Shown here piece after piece: positions 17,229-24,776 of a stretch of 64,000 bases of DNA (within the stretch, counting starts at the first letter, position 1; each line of letters starts with the position of its first letter). Under the pieces are notes generated by a model that was given only the letters and a program-made list of their open reading frames with translations, had not been told where the DNA came from and did no database searches. The stretch covers positions 303,009 through 367,008 of the forward strand of contig NZ_DF968078.1 in assembly GCF_001047135.2 (NCBI RefSeq), read 5' to 3'. This DNA is from Fructobacillus tropaeoli. GTDB lineage: Bacteria; Bacillota; Bacilli; Lactobacillales; Lactobacillaceae. The position numbers and the translations under genes are program-made.

Positions 17229-17432
17229 TTATCCTTCTGTTAATTTTTTAGAGACTTGCCAAAGATCCAACTGAATAAGTAATAATGGCTGAAAAAGAGC
17301 GTTTAAAAAACTCGCCTGCAAAGGAGTCAAAGTAGACATAGAAAACTTATTCAGGATAGGAGTTAATGACATAACTGCAACGGAACTTAAATTAAGCCAT
17401 ATCTCATTATTAATAGTTGCTGTCTTGACCAC
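17229..17432 (-). CDS. Possible small protein upstream of copy 2
   Basis: 67 codons from a GTG with a poor ribosome site (AGAAG directly against the start). It has hydrophobic stretches (LSSVAVMSLTPIL and LLLIQLDLW) and is immediately followed by the copy 2 gene, which is why I list it. No family recognised. It may be non-coding or a gene remnant. Confidence 0.3.
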   Translation of the reverse strand: MVKTATINNEIWLNLSSVAVMSLTPILNKFSMSTLTPLQASFLNALFQPLLLIQLDLWQVSKKLTEG

Positions 17433-17520
17433 CTTCTCATTTTATACCCCAATAATTTAACTTTTCAAAAGTATCCGAATATATCTATCTTACCAAAAAA
17501 GCATTTTTCAAGAAAAGATT

Positions 17521-17600
17521 ATCTTTCATGAGCTAACGGTGAGATTCCAGCTCCCACCCTAACCCCGCTCTGAACATTCTTGCTATTAAAATTGCTCGAA
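17521..17600 (-). pseudogene. Relic of an MFS transporter 3' end
   Basis: The minus strand reads ILIA, a lost segment, then GAGISPLAHER in different frames, which matches the last 25 residues (VILIAGVLRASAGVGAAVSPLAHEKY) of the frameshifted exporter at 13594. DNA similarity continues over about 75 bases (CATGAGCTAACGGTGAGAT against CATGAGCCAACGGCGATAC). Only the 3' end is left, directly upstream of the PadR gene. Confidence 0.75.
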
Positions 17601-17668
17601 TATAAATATAAAAGAATATAATATATACTATGATAATATGATTCAAAATAATATAAGGAGTTCTATGC

Positions 17669-18196
17669 ATGAAGGGACAAGATGTTATTCTAGGTTTGCT
17701 GATGAAAAAAAGCTTATCTGGATATGAAATTAGGGATTTTATTGAAAATAGATTAAGCCATTTTTTTGATAGCAGTTTTGGCATGATTTATCCAACATTG
17801 AAAAAACTCGAACAAAATAACTTAGTGACAAAGAAAACCATATTGCAAAATGACCGACCTAATAAAAATATTTTTTCAATCACACAAAAAGGAAAAGATA
17901 GCTTTTTAGCTTCTCTTCAAAATGAGCCTAAACCCGATCAACTAAAATCAGATTATTTAATTCACTTTTATTTTGGGGAATACCTTGATAAAGAAGCACT
18001 ATATGTACTTACGCAAAAGCAAATTAAACAAGTGAAGGAAAAGCTGAGTTCGCTAAACTATAATCTAAAGCATTGGCAAGAAAGTGGTATGACTGAAGAA
18101 CAAAAAATGACATACGACTACGGTATAAAGTTTTACACCGGTTCTTTAGAAATCCTAGAAAATGAGGCAGAAAAATTAGAAAAAAACTTGTCTTGA
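17669..18196 (+). CDS. PadR-family transcriptional regulator
   Basis: 175 residues. The N-terminal winged helix has the family pattern MKGQDVILGLLMKKSLSGYEI, then SSFGMIYPTLKKLE and the wing; a coiled C-terminal dimerisation helix bundle follows (Vir_act_alpha_C type). ATG at 17669 follows AAGGAG by eight bases; an out-of-frame ATG lies four bases before. PadR proteins commonly repress an adjacent drug exporter, and a DHA2 exporter gene with a large dyad lies 158 bases downstream. Confidence 0.93.
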   Translation: MKGQDVILGLLMKKSLSGYEIRDFIENRLSHFFDSSFGMIYPTLKKLEQNNLVTKKTILQNDRPNKNIFSITQKGKDSFLASLQNEPKPDQLKSDYLIHFYFGEYLDKEALYVLTQKQIKQVKEKLSSLNYNLKHWQESGMTEEQKMTYDYGIKFYTGSLEILENEAEKLEKNLS

Positions 18197-18222
18197 TTTA
18201 TACAAAAAACAAACAATACAGT

Positions 18223-18260
18223 GTCGGATTCCATTAAAGTAATGGAATCCGACTTTTTGT
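18223..18260 (+). terminator. Terminator after padR-like gene
   Basis: Perfect GTCGGATTCCATTA / TAATGGAATCCGAC stem followed by TTTTTGTT. It separates the regulator from the exporter, so the exporter needs its own promoter. Confidence 0.9.
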
Positions 18261-18302
18261 TATGAACTTGTAATTCATTTTAGACTAATGGCCACTTCCA
18301 AT

Positions 18303-18340
18303 TTATATTAATAATGTTAATATAAACATTATTAATATAA
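18303..18340 (+). promoter_or_regulatory. 16-bp perfect inverted repeat upstream of the DHA2 exporter
   Basis: TTATATTAATAATGTT, six-base spacer, AACATTATTAATATAA, ending 15 bases before the ATG and touching the ribosome site GGAGAAG. Size, symmetry and position are those of a repressor operator. The core AATGTT...AACATT is compatible with PadR-type sites (ATGT...ACAT). Confidence 0.75.
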
Positions 18341-18354
18341 ATGGAGAAGTTACT

Positions 18355-19920
18355 ATGTTTAAAAAATATTCCCTTTCACTAGTATTTATCCTAGGTATTT
18401 TTATTTGTATGTTAGATACCACAGTGATGAATGTTGCACTCCCTCAAATTAGTAAAACAATTCATACGGATTTAGACACTTTATCTTGGGCGCTAAATGC
18501 TTATACAATAATTTTTGCATCTTTCACAATTCCTTTAACGAGAGTTGCTGAGTTTTTTAATAAAAAATATTTTTTCTTTTTTGGAGCTTTATTATTTGGA
18601 ATTGGATCGTTAGTTTCCGGGTTCTCGACAACTTTTGTGATTTTGTTATTTGGTAGAATCTTGCAAAGTTTTGGTGCCGCAATACTCTTCCCACTATCGA
18701 TGTCCATGGGAATTGAATTAATACCTGGTAAAAATCGTACGAATGTTATCGCTATTTTAGGTGTGACACAAGGATTAGCATCCGCAATGGGTCCAACTTT
18801 TGGAGGCGTAATTACAGAATACTTGAATTGGCATTGGCTTTTTTTCATTAATGTTCCGTTGGCTTTGCTAATTATCTTGTTGGGCGCCCTCACTTTGAAC
18901 GATGATGACATTATTCAAGAAGATCTACAAAGCATCGATTTTCTTGGTTCATTGTTAGGTATTATCATGTTGTCTTCTTTTACCTCAGTACTAATTGAAG
19001 GTAGAACTTGGGGGTGGTCATCAATCACGACACTTGCTGTTATCGGTTTATCAATCGTATCCTTCATCATTTTTATGATTACGGAATCTAAGTCGCGTAA
19101 CCCAATTGTTCCATTATCGCTATTCAAAGACCGCAATTTTTCAGGAGCATCCTTAGTTATTATTTTAAGCAATCTATTTTTAGTTGCAGTAACGGTTCTT
19201 TTGCCCAATTATTTTGTTAATGTGGAAAATCTAAGCACATTAAATGCTTCGTACATGATTACCCCTATCACCTTCAGTATCTTTATTGCCTCCCCTTTTG
19301 CTGATTTCTTGTTAAAAAAGGTCGGTACAAGATGGTTAATTTTTAGTGGATTTATGTTTATGGCAATCGGTTATATTTTTTATGCCGACTTCAATGCTTT
19401 AAAGAGTGTTTTATTCTCTTGCATTAGTGGTGCCTTTGTAGGTATTGGCTATGGTCTAATTACTGGTCCAATAACTGTTATAGCCGCCTCTGACTTTAAG
19501 GGGGCACAATTAAGTAATGCACAAAGTGTAGTCAGTGTCTTACGACAAGTTGGAATTTCAATGTCAGTAGCTATTTTTGTCAGTGGACTTTATGTCAATT
19601 TATCATCAGCAGAAAAGAACACTATTAAATACTCCGATAATGCTATTCTAGCAATGAATTTACCAAGTAACATTACTCAGAAAATTCAAGAACAAACGAC
19701 TCGATCAATTGCTTCTCAAAACCTAAATTCTAAAAGTACTCCTAATCTTCCTGCTAATAGTATGATTAGTACTCAAATAAGCGAAAACAAGAAAAAAATA
19801 GAAAAGTATGCGAAAAATGCATATACATTTGCCTTTAGCAACTTATATCAAAAAGCAGTTCCCTTCATCTTCTTAGGAACTACTACCATCCTTTTCTTTT
19901 CAAGAAGAAAAAAGTATTGA
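18355..19920 (+). CDS. DHA2-family MFS drug exporter (14 helices)
   Basis: 521 residues. Proton-driven multidrug efflux of the EmrB/QacA type. Seen: LDTTVMNVALPQI at helix 1, LSWALNAYTIIFAS, the motif C region GPTFGGVITEYLNWHWLFFINVP, and a late polar stretch (about 425-490) before the final helix and RRKKY end. ATG follows GGAGAAG. Probably repressed through the dyad just upstream by the preceding PadR protein. AT-rich like the rest of the block. Confidence 0.93.
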   Translation: MFKKYSLSLVFILGIFICMLDTTVMNVALPQISKTIHTDLDTLSWALNAYTIIFASFTIPLTRVAEFFNKKYFFFFGALLFGIGSLVSGFSTTFVILLFGRILQSFGAAILFPLSMSMGIELIPGKNRTNVIAILGVTQGLASAMGPTFGGVITEYLNWHWLFFINVPLALLIILLGALTLNDDDIIQEDLQSIDFLGSLLGIIMLSSFTSVLIEGRTWGWSSITTLAVIGLSIVSFIIFMITESKSRNPIVPLSLFKDRNFSGASLVIILSNLFLVAVTVLLPNYFVNVENLSTLNASYMITPITFSIFIASPFADFLLKKVGTRWLIFSGFMFMAIGYIFYADFNALKSVLFSCISGAFVGIGYGLITGPITVIAASDFKGAQLSNAQSVVSVLRQVGISMSVAIFVSGLYVNLSSAEKNTIKYSDNAILAMNLPSNITQKIQEQTTRSIASQNLNSKSTPNLPANSMISTQISENKKKIEKYAKNAYTFAFSNLYQKAVPFIFLGTTTILFFSRRKKY

Positions 19921-19944
19921 AATAACATTCAACAAAAAGCTTAT

Positions 19945-19989
19945 GATAGGAGCTCCGCAATTTGGACAAAAAATTCGGGAGTTCTTATC
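19945..19989. other. Long imperfect hairpin after the exporter gene
   Basis: GATAGGAGCTCCGCAATTT pairs with AAATTCGGGAGTTCTTATC at 17 of 19 positions (two by G-T wobble). No T-run follows on the plus strand. It resembles in part the hairpin at 15851 (CTCCGAAAT...ATTTCGAGG). Probably a terminator-like or mobile hairpin. The rest of 19921-20171 shows nothing recognisable. Confidence 0.5.
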
Positions 19990-20171
19990 GATTTTAATAG
20001 AAGATATAGACTCTATAAAGGTAAAATTGATAGATTATCAATAAACAGACTCTTAACTTGTTTTTTTGCATAAAGAGAAAATATTATGCTAGAAAGTAAT
20101 TTTAACTAAAACGCTTTATTTTCATCAAACGAATCCATTCTCAAGTCTAAAAAATAAAATTTCGATAAAGA

Positions 20172-20206
20172 CAAAACCGTCTCCAATTTCTGGAGACGGC
20201 TTTTTA
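20172..20206 (-). terminator. Terminator after the three-gene paralogue array
   Basis: CCGTCTCC-AGAAATT-GGAGACGG on the minus strand followed by TTTTG; also T-rich on the plus strand. The left half of this sequence recurs at both internal junctions of the array. Confidence 0.85.
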
Positions 20207-20233
20207 CTCTTATTGAAAGATTTTGTGAGCTAA

Positions 20234-20839
20234 CTATTTAAAAAAACGGACAGATCCATATAGATGCTTAGATATTGGTCTTTCCATTCTCTTAGCCCTT
20301 TTTTGAACTGTATAAATTAACTTTTTAATGGTTTCTGCTTCGTCGTATTGATTTATTTCGGATTTTTGAATAGTCAAGATGACTAAGGTATTCTTTTTTG
20401 AAAAATCAATAAAAATAATCTGATAATAATCGTCTTGATTGATGACACCCCAAGGATAGTTCGGCCTTTTTTTAGGGGGGAATGGTGGCGATAAAATAAA
20501 ATTAGCGATTAATTTTTTATTTCTAGAAAGCCACTCATCTACCAGTATGTTAGTTGTTATGTCTATGATTTCATTTTTTGTTTTTGTAATCCAATCAATG
20601 CGGTGGAAAAAACTAACTATAAAGAAATTTTGAACATCGAGCATTAAAATTAAAATCAAAAGTAAATCCACAGGAAAAGTCAAATTTTTATCAATAGTAG
20701 GCGACGCCTGGAGAGTTCTTACTAAATAAATGGCCCTAATAGTTAAATAAATAGAAGCAGCGTATAGTACGAAACGCCATTTTTTACTATTACGTTGTTT
20801 TTTTCGAAGATCAGATTTAATTGCTAAAAAGCTTTGCAT
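20234..20839 (-). CDS. Two-helix membrane protein family, copy 3
   Basis: 201 residues. Basic N-terminus MQSFLAIKSDLRKKQRNSKKW, two predicted membrane helices (about 22-45 and 57-77), then about 120 cytoplasmic residues with the family blocks NEIIDI, VDEWLSRNKKLIAN, YPWGVINQDDYYQIIFIDFSKKN, LVILTIQKSEINQYDE and a basic C-terminus ending RFFK. I do not recognise the family; a PH-like domain after two helices (as in YcxB-type proteins) is a possible analogy only. Last gene of a three-gene tandem array (copies 5, 4, 3). Confidence 0.85.
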   Translation of the reverse strand: MQSFLAIKSDLRKKQRNSKKWRFVLYAASIYLTIRAIYLVRTLQASPTIDKNLTFPVDLLLILILMLDVQNFFIVSFFHRIDWITKTKNEIIDITTNILVDEWLSRNKKLIANFILSPPFPPKKRPNYPWGVINQDDYYQIIFIDFSKKNTLVILTIQKSEINQYDEAETIKKLIYTVQKRAKRMERPISKHLYGSVRFFK

Positions 20840-20895
20840 TACCTGTTTCCTTCCTGGAGATGGTTTCTTATTTTTGTTGAGATATTTTCTGTGAG

Positions 20896-21483
20896 CTAAT
20901 TGTTGAAAAAACGATCAGCTGCCATTAATTGCTTCGCTATTGGCATCTGCGTTATCTTAGCCCATTTTTTAATTTTGTAAATTAGCTTTTCAATGGTGTC
21001 TGCTTCATCGTATTGTTTAATTTCTAATTTTTGAACAGTCAATATGACTAAGGCATTCTTTTTGGAAAAATCAATAAAAATAATTTGATAATGATCGTCT
21101 TTGTTAATTACGCCCCAAGGATACTTAGTTATTTTTTTAGATACTAGAGTCACCAACAAACTAAAATTAATTAACTTTTTATTTTTAGAAAACCATTCAT
21201 CCACTTGATTTTTAGTTGCCACTTCTATTATTTCATTTTCTTCTCTTATTATTCGATCAATACGATAAGCAAAAATAAAAACAGAGAGCACTACTAAAAC
21301 ATCTACAATCAAAACCTCACTAATACCAAGAATATCAACTAACTGAATACCCTTAGGTGAATAAAGAATAGGGATAAATGTACTATTCCAAAAAATCATA
21401 AATATATATAGTACGATACGCCATTTTTTACTCTTGCGTTGTTTTTTTTGAATATCCTTTTTTATCGCTAAAAAGCTTTGCAC
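20896..21483 (-). CDS. Two-helix membrane protein family, copy 4
   Basis: 195 residues with a GTG start after GGAAGGAAACAGG. Same plan as copy 3: MQSFLAIKKDIQKKQRKSKKW, two membrane helices, then VDEWFSKNKKLI, YPWGVINKDDHYQIIFIDFSKKN and IKQYDEADTIEKLI. The loop between the helices and the second helix differ most from the other copies. The 56-bp gap to copy 3 contains half of the array terminator fused to the ribosome site. Confidence 0.85.
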   Translation of the reverse strand: MQSFLAIKKDIQKKQRKSKKWRIVLYIFMIFWNSTFIPILYSPKGIQLVDILGISEVLIVDVLVVLSVFIFAYRIDRIIREENEIIEVATKNQVDEWFSKNKKLINFSLLVTLVSKKITKYPWGVINKDDHYQIIFIDFSKKNALVILTVQKLEIKQYDEADTIEKLIYKIKKWAKITQMPIAKQLMAADRFFNN

Positions 21484-21542
21484 GACCTGTTTCCTTCCTG
21501 GAGACGGTTTTTATTTTTGTTGAGATATTTTCTGTGAGCTAA

Positions 21543-22112
21543 TTATTTAAGCAAAGAAGTAGATGCATAGAATTGTTTCCGTACTGGTTGTTGTAACCTT
21601 TGAACCTTTTTTTGGATTGTATAAATTAAATTTTCAATGGTATTTGCTTCGTCATATTGAGTGATTTCTGATTTTTGAATAGTCAATATTAATAAGACGT
21701 TTTTCTTTGAAAAATTGATAAAAATAATATGATAGCAATCATCTTTATTGATGATACCCCAAGGATAGTAGGCCTTTCTTTTGGGAAATAGGATTGGCGA
21801 TAAAATATAATTAGCGATTAATTTTTTATTTTGAGAAAACCATTCATCTACCTGGATTTTATTTGGTATGTCTATAATTTCATTTTCTTTTTTTATTATC
21901 TGATCAATGCGATGAAAAAAAAGAAACATAAAGAAAGCTAAAACATCTTCTACTAAAAGTACAGGGAAAATCCAGTTAATATTGATAATACCATATGAAG
22001 GAATGGACAAAATACTCAGAAAAAGAAGAGGAATGTATAGTGAAAAAAACCATTTTTTACTATTCCGTTGTTTTTTTTGAATATCAGATTTAACTTCTAA
22101 AAAGCTTTGCAT
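21543..22112 (-). CDS. Two-helix membrane protein family, copy 5
   Basis: 189 residues from an ATG after AAAGGAAATAG. MQSFLEVKSDIQKKQRNSKKW, two membrane helices, VDEWFSQNKKLIANYIL, YPWGIINKDDCYHIIFINFSKKN, ITQYDEANTIENLIYTIQKK. First gene of the array. Its last residues (QFYASTSLLK) lack the RFF end of the others. Function unknown. Confidence 0.85.
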   Translation of the reverse strand: MQSFLEVKSDIQKKQRNSKKWFFSLYIPLLFLSILSIPSYGIININWIFPVLLVEDVLAFFMFLFFHRIDQIIKKENEIIDIPNKIQVDEWFSQNKKLIANYILSPILFPKRKAYYPWGIINKDDCYHIIFINFSKKNVLLILTIQKSEITQYDEANTIENLIYTIQKKVQRLQQPVRKQFYASTSLLK

Positions 22113-22351
22113 TATCTATTTCCTTTATAATCGCCATTTGACTATTTATTTTCATTCGTATAATAACAATGACGCTGCTTTCATTGCGGCTAAGACTACA
22201 GCTACATTTTTATTAGTAGCGTCATCATTTTTTTCAATTCTTTATCGAAAATCCCGAAGGGATAACATTTCATAAAAGAGGAATTTTTTCTGATCGACGT
22301 CTATTGTAGCATAACCAGACTTAAGCTCCGTAAAGTTCACAGTAGTCGATT
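22113..22351. other. Intergenic region with a large hairpin
   Basis: GACGCTGCT (from 22172) pairs with AGTAGCGTC (to 22233) around a 45-base loop, followed by seven T on the plus strand. ATCCCGAAGGGAT at about 22252 is a second small hairpin. No convincing reading frame with a ribosome site was found. Confidence 0.4.
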
Positions 22352-22396
22352 TCACAAAAAAAACACACCCCGTGTCTCTCAATCCATAGGTGTTTG
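22352..22396 (-). terminator. Terminator after the 60-residue membrane protein gene
   Basis: AAACACC / GGTGTGTT stem on the minus strand followed by a run of eight T. Confidence 0.6.
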
Positions 22397-22430
22397 CTTG
22401 GCATAATCGAACATTGTGTTAACTTGCTGT

Positions 22431-22613
22431 TTATCTCTTCTTGTGATAATTATTATCAAAAAAGGTAGTGAAAAGGTTGAAAGCTAACATAGTGCCTCCA
22501 GTAAATCTTATGATAGTAGCAGTATCATTATTATATTGCGTTAAAAGATAAAGTGCTAATAGCGTAAATAATAGACGTATTAAGATATCTATTATTAAAA
22601 ACATAGTTTTCAT
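22431..22613 (-). CDS. Small membrane protein, unknown
   Basis: 60 residues from the internal ATG (MKTMFLIIDILIRLLFTLL), with AGTAGGG upstream. The frame is open to 22685, but the longer N-terminus has no ribosome site. Two predicted helices and a basic end NNYHKKR. No family recognised. Lies 107 bases after another small membrane protein gene in the same direction. Confidence 0.55.
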   Translation of the reverse strand: MKTMFLIIDILIRLLFTLLALYLLTQYNNDTATIIRFTGGTMLAFNLFTTFFDNNYHKKR

Positions 22614-22720
22614 TATTGGAACCCTACTTTCCTTTTTGCGAATATTGAATAACATACATAAATTCAACACTTCATAGCGTAACAAGCGAATATTGGCCTT
22701 TTGATTAATAGTTCCATATA

Positions 22721-22969
22721 TTAGTTGTTTTTTAGTAGATAAATTCCTACTGGTAATATTGTAAAAATCGGATAAAAATCAAAAAAATTATATCTGTTAC
22801 TAATTATATTATTACCTACAACTAGAACAACAATAATGAGTAGCAACGTGCCATATAAATGATTCATTTTGGCAGAAGGGTTTTCACTATTTTTATATAA
22901 AACTTTCTTACCAATTAGATTGATTACTAATGTCAGTAAAACAAAAATAATGAAACTGTATATAATCAT
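22721..22969 (-). CDS. Small three-helix membrane protein, unknown
   Basis: 82 residues, ATG preceded by AAGGATGAG. Helices around IIYSFIIFVLLTLVINLIG, LYGTLLLIIVVLVVGNNII and FYPIFTILPVGIYLL. A six-codon frame (MEKDET, stop overlapping this ATG) with its own AGGAGGAG further upstream could couple translation. No family recognised. Confidence 0.6.
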   Translation of the reverse strand: MIIYSFIIFVLLTLVINLIGKKVLYKNSENPSAKMNHLYGTLLLIIVVLVVGNNIISNRYNFFDFYPIFTILPVGIYLLKNN

Positions 22970-22985
22970 GTCTCATCCTTTTCCA

Positions 22986-23215
22986 TCTCAAATATTTATT
23001 TTAAACTCCTCCTACGGTAACAAACAAATATTGACTTTGTGAATAACAACGTAATAACAAAATATTAGTTTTCATTTGTCATTTAGTAACAAATATTCGA
23101 TAATAAGATTTTTTATATTTTTTTCATTATTTTAAAAGGGCTATAATTCTCTAGGCATCACTACTATTATTTTTATAGCTTTTAAATAGTAAAATTAATT
23201 GAACTTATTTTTAAC
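22986..23215. other. AT-rich intergenic region
   Basis: Contains repeated ACAAATATT words and several AT runs but no gene that I can support. Confidence 0.4.
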
Positions 23216-23251
23216 AAAAAAGCTTACGATTTTAGATTGTAAGCTTTTTCT
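23216..23251 (-). terminator. Bidirectional terminator
   Basis: AAAAAGCTTAC / GTAAGCTTTTT stem. Downstream of the Ser/Thr-rich protein gene on the minus strand, with about 180 bases of apparently empty sequence in between. Confidence 0.8.
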
Positions 23252-23435
23252 GTTGCGTATTAATAATTCTCAGCTCCGTTTTTCACTTTACGTTACAAAA
23301 AATGGAGGATATCCCACTATCACCAGTTTTTATCGAAGTCTTACTTATTTATCATCACTATACAAACGGGGTATTCTTTTATTATTAAATAAAAGAAACA
23401 TGTGAAACCAGGGATACATTTTTATACATGGAATA

Positions 23436-23984
23436 CTAATTAACCAGAGTATAGTGTCCCGAAGGTTCCACACTGTAAGTATCTGCTGTCCCCGAACCTC
23501 CATCTGACCGATAAGATTTAACAATCGACTGTACAATAAAATTATTTGGGTGACTATTATCATTAAATACTTCAAATCCAAAAGTATTTAAATCTACTCC
23601 AGCAGACTTATAAGCATCTTTAATAACATCAATAGCTTCCTGTCCATTATGAACTGTGTGCCCCTGACCCTCTGTTGGTGTGGTTGGTTCATTGGAGGAA
23701 TTGGATTTACTAATACTCGTTGTTTGTTCAAAAGCGTTTGAATTAACAGCAGAGGATGTTGAAGATTCACCACTATTGTGTCCCAGATTACTTGTGTTAG
23801 TAGTAGAGAATGTTGAATCTGAACTAACACTCATATGCCCAGTATTACTTGAATTAACAGCAGAAGAGACAACTGACTTCTGTTGAGACCCATGATAGTC
23901 TTGTGAAGAACTAGCTTTAAAAACTAGGAAGGTTCCTGAAACAAGAACCAAAAAAATGACAACAACTGTAATTAACTTTTTCAT
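23436..23984 (-). CDS. Secreted or membrane-anchored Ser/Thr-rich protein
   Basis: 182 residues from the ATG at 23984 (GGAG five bases upstream). An N-terminal signal or anchor helix (MKKLITVVVIFLVLVSGTFLVF) has no lipobox cysteine. A Ser/Thr/Asn-rich linker of about 75 residues contains repeated words (SSAVNSSNTGHM, SSAVNSNAF, TSNLGHNSG). A C-terminal domain of about 75 residues begins near HNGQEAIDVIKDAYKSAG and ends in EPSGHYTLVN. The domain resembles small extracellular domains of lactobacillar lipoproteins, but I cannot name it. Confidence 0.7.
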   Translation of the reverse strand: MKKLITVVVIFLVLVSGTFLVFKASSSQDYHGSQQKSVVSSAVNSSNTGHMSVSSDSTFSTTNTSNLGHNSGESSTSSAVNSNAFEQTTSISKSNSSNEPTTPTEGQGHTVHNGQEAIDVIKDAYKSAGVDLNTFGFEVFNDNSHPNNFIVQSIVKSYRSDGGSGTADTYSVEPSGHYTLVN

Positions 23985-23995
23985 CAAATCTCCAT

Positions 23996-24200
23996 CTATC
24001 TTAAAATGATACTTATTCTACAAAACATCAATGATAGTCTATCTGATTGAGAATAGATATGCAAAAAAATCAATATCATTGCCTTCCAATCCGAGGTAAA
24101 GTCGTCTATCTTTTTCGTAATCATCGCAAATGGGTAATGTTGACTTCTATATTGATCACCATAGTTGATGAAATACATTGAATTAGCATCATATGACTTA
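23996..24200 (-). pseudogene. Possible gene remnant
   Basis: The minus strand encodes a coding-like stretch (YDANSMYFINYGDQYRSQ, then ITKKIDDFTSDWK) with no ribosome site or start context. After DWK an alternative frame gives GNDIDFFAYLFSIR and a stop. It may be the end of a decayed gene. Weak evidence. Confidence 0.25.
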
Positions 24201-24204
24201 ACAT

Positions 24205-24241
24205 AAAAAAGCAGATTCCTTTTCGAGAAATTTGCTTTTTT
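24205..24241 (-). terminator. Terminator hairpin after the acetyltransferase relic
   Basis: AAAAAGCA-(A/G)-ATT stem around a CTCGAAAAGG loop, T-run on both sides. Confidence 0.65.
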
Positions 24242-24264
24242 ATCTTTTCATAAAGCATGTTATA

Positions 24265-24350
24265 TCAACTAGCTATATTGATTAGATAACGTTCTTTTAC
24301 TTTATCTTCACCGGTGTATCTAGCATCTAAAATACCATTGTTTTTTAAAT
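24265..24350 (-). pseudogene. Relic of a GNAT acetyltransferase 3' end
   Basis: Minus strand reads LKNNGILDARYTGEDKVKERYLINIAS and stop, matching the last 27 residues of the gene at 13010 (LKNHGVLDARYTIEDQVKERYLINITS). DNA similarity continues a little past the stop (TGATATAAC). The rest of the gene is missing. Together with the copy at 13010 it brackets the accessory block. Confidence 0.85.
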
Positions 24351-24520
24351 TGAATTAGCATTAGCATATTAACTAATCAACCTATTAAAATACGATAAAA
24401 TTTTTTTATTGTATAGTCTCTACTTATCAGTATGCTAATTCTTTCATGCTGTTTCAGAATAACTTAAAAACTGCTATATCGTAATTTATATCATTTTTTC
24501 TATATATCACCGAATGTACT
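24351..24520. other. AT-rich intergenic region
   Basis: No gene or clear structure seen between the acetyltransferase relic and the first antisense RNA copy. Confidence 0.4.
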
Positions 24521-24563
24521 AATAGTTCATTAGCCTTTTTTCTACAAGTGATATAATAGAGGC

Positions 24564-24685
24564 ATAAGAAAAGCGGTGCTGTTTGAGCAACACCGCTTTA
24601 CTAGCAAACCCGTTAAACGGTGGCTAGCCTTTATGATCATTAAATAACCGTCGGCTCGCGAAAGATTAGATGGTTATTTTTTTGA
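24564..24685 (+). ncRNA. Structured antisense-type RNA, copy A (next to a toxin relic)
   Basis: Extended -10 TGATATAAT at 24549-24557. The RNA would hold a first hairpin AAGCGGTG...CACCGCTT (24570-24599), a second CTAGC-CCGTTAAACGG-GCTAG (24601-24627) and a terminator AAATAACC...GGTTATTTTTTT (24642-24683). It is about 85% identical to copy B. On the opposite strand only the last codons of the toxin remain (IDLIKLGQK, about 24672-24705), with seven instead of eight A and no stop, so this copy has lost its toxin. Confidence 0.75.
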
Positions 24686-24776
24686 CCTAATTTAATGAGA
24701 TCAATATTTTTTCTAATTATTCAAACTGCGTTAGTAATTCATTAGTGTTTTTTTATATAAGTGATATAATAAAGAC

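Noticed and set aside
17533..17784. 83-codon minus-strand frame over the start of padR
   Set aside because: It is antisense to padR and its downstream part is the frameshifted MFS relic.
22172..22240. Coding-like minus-strand stretch NDDATNKNVAVV
   Set aside because: An upstream stop closes the frame before any start codon, and the sequence is explained by a hairpin.
22986..23215. Repeated ACAAATATT words as a possible CRISPR or iteron array
   Set aside because: The words are irregularly spaced, short and AT-rich; there are no uniform repeats or spacers.
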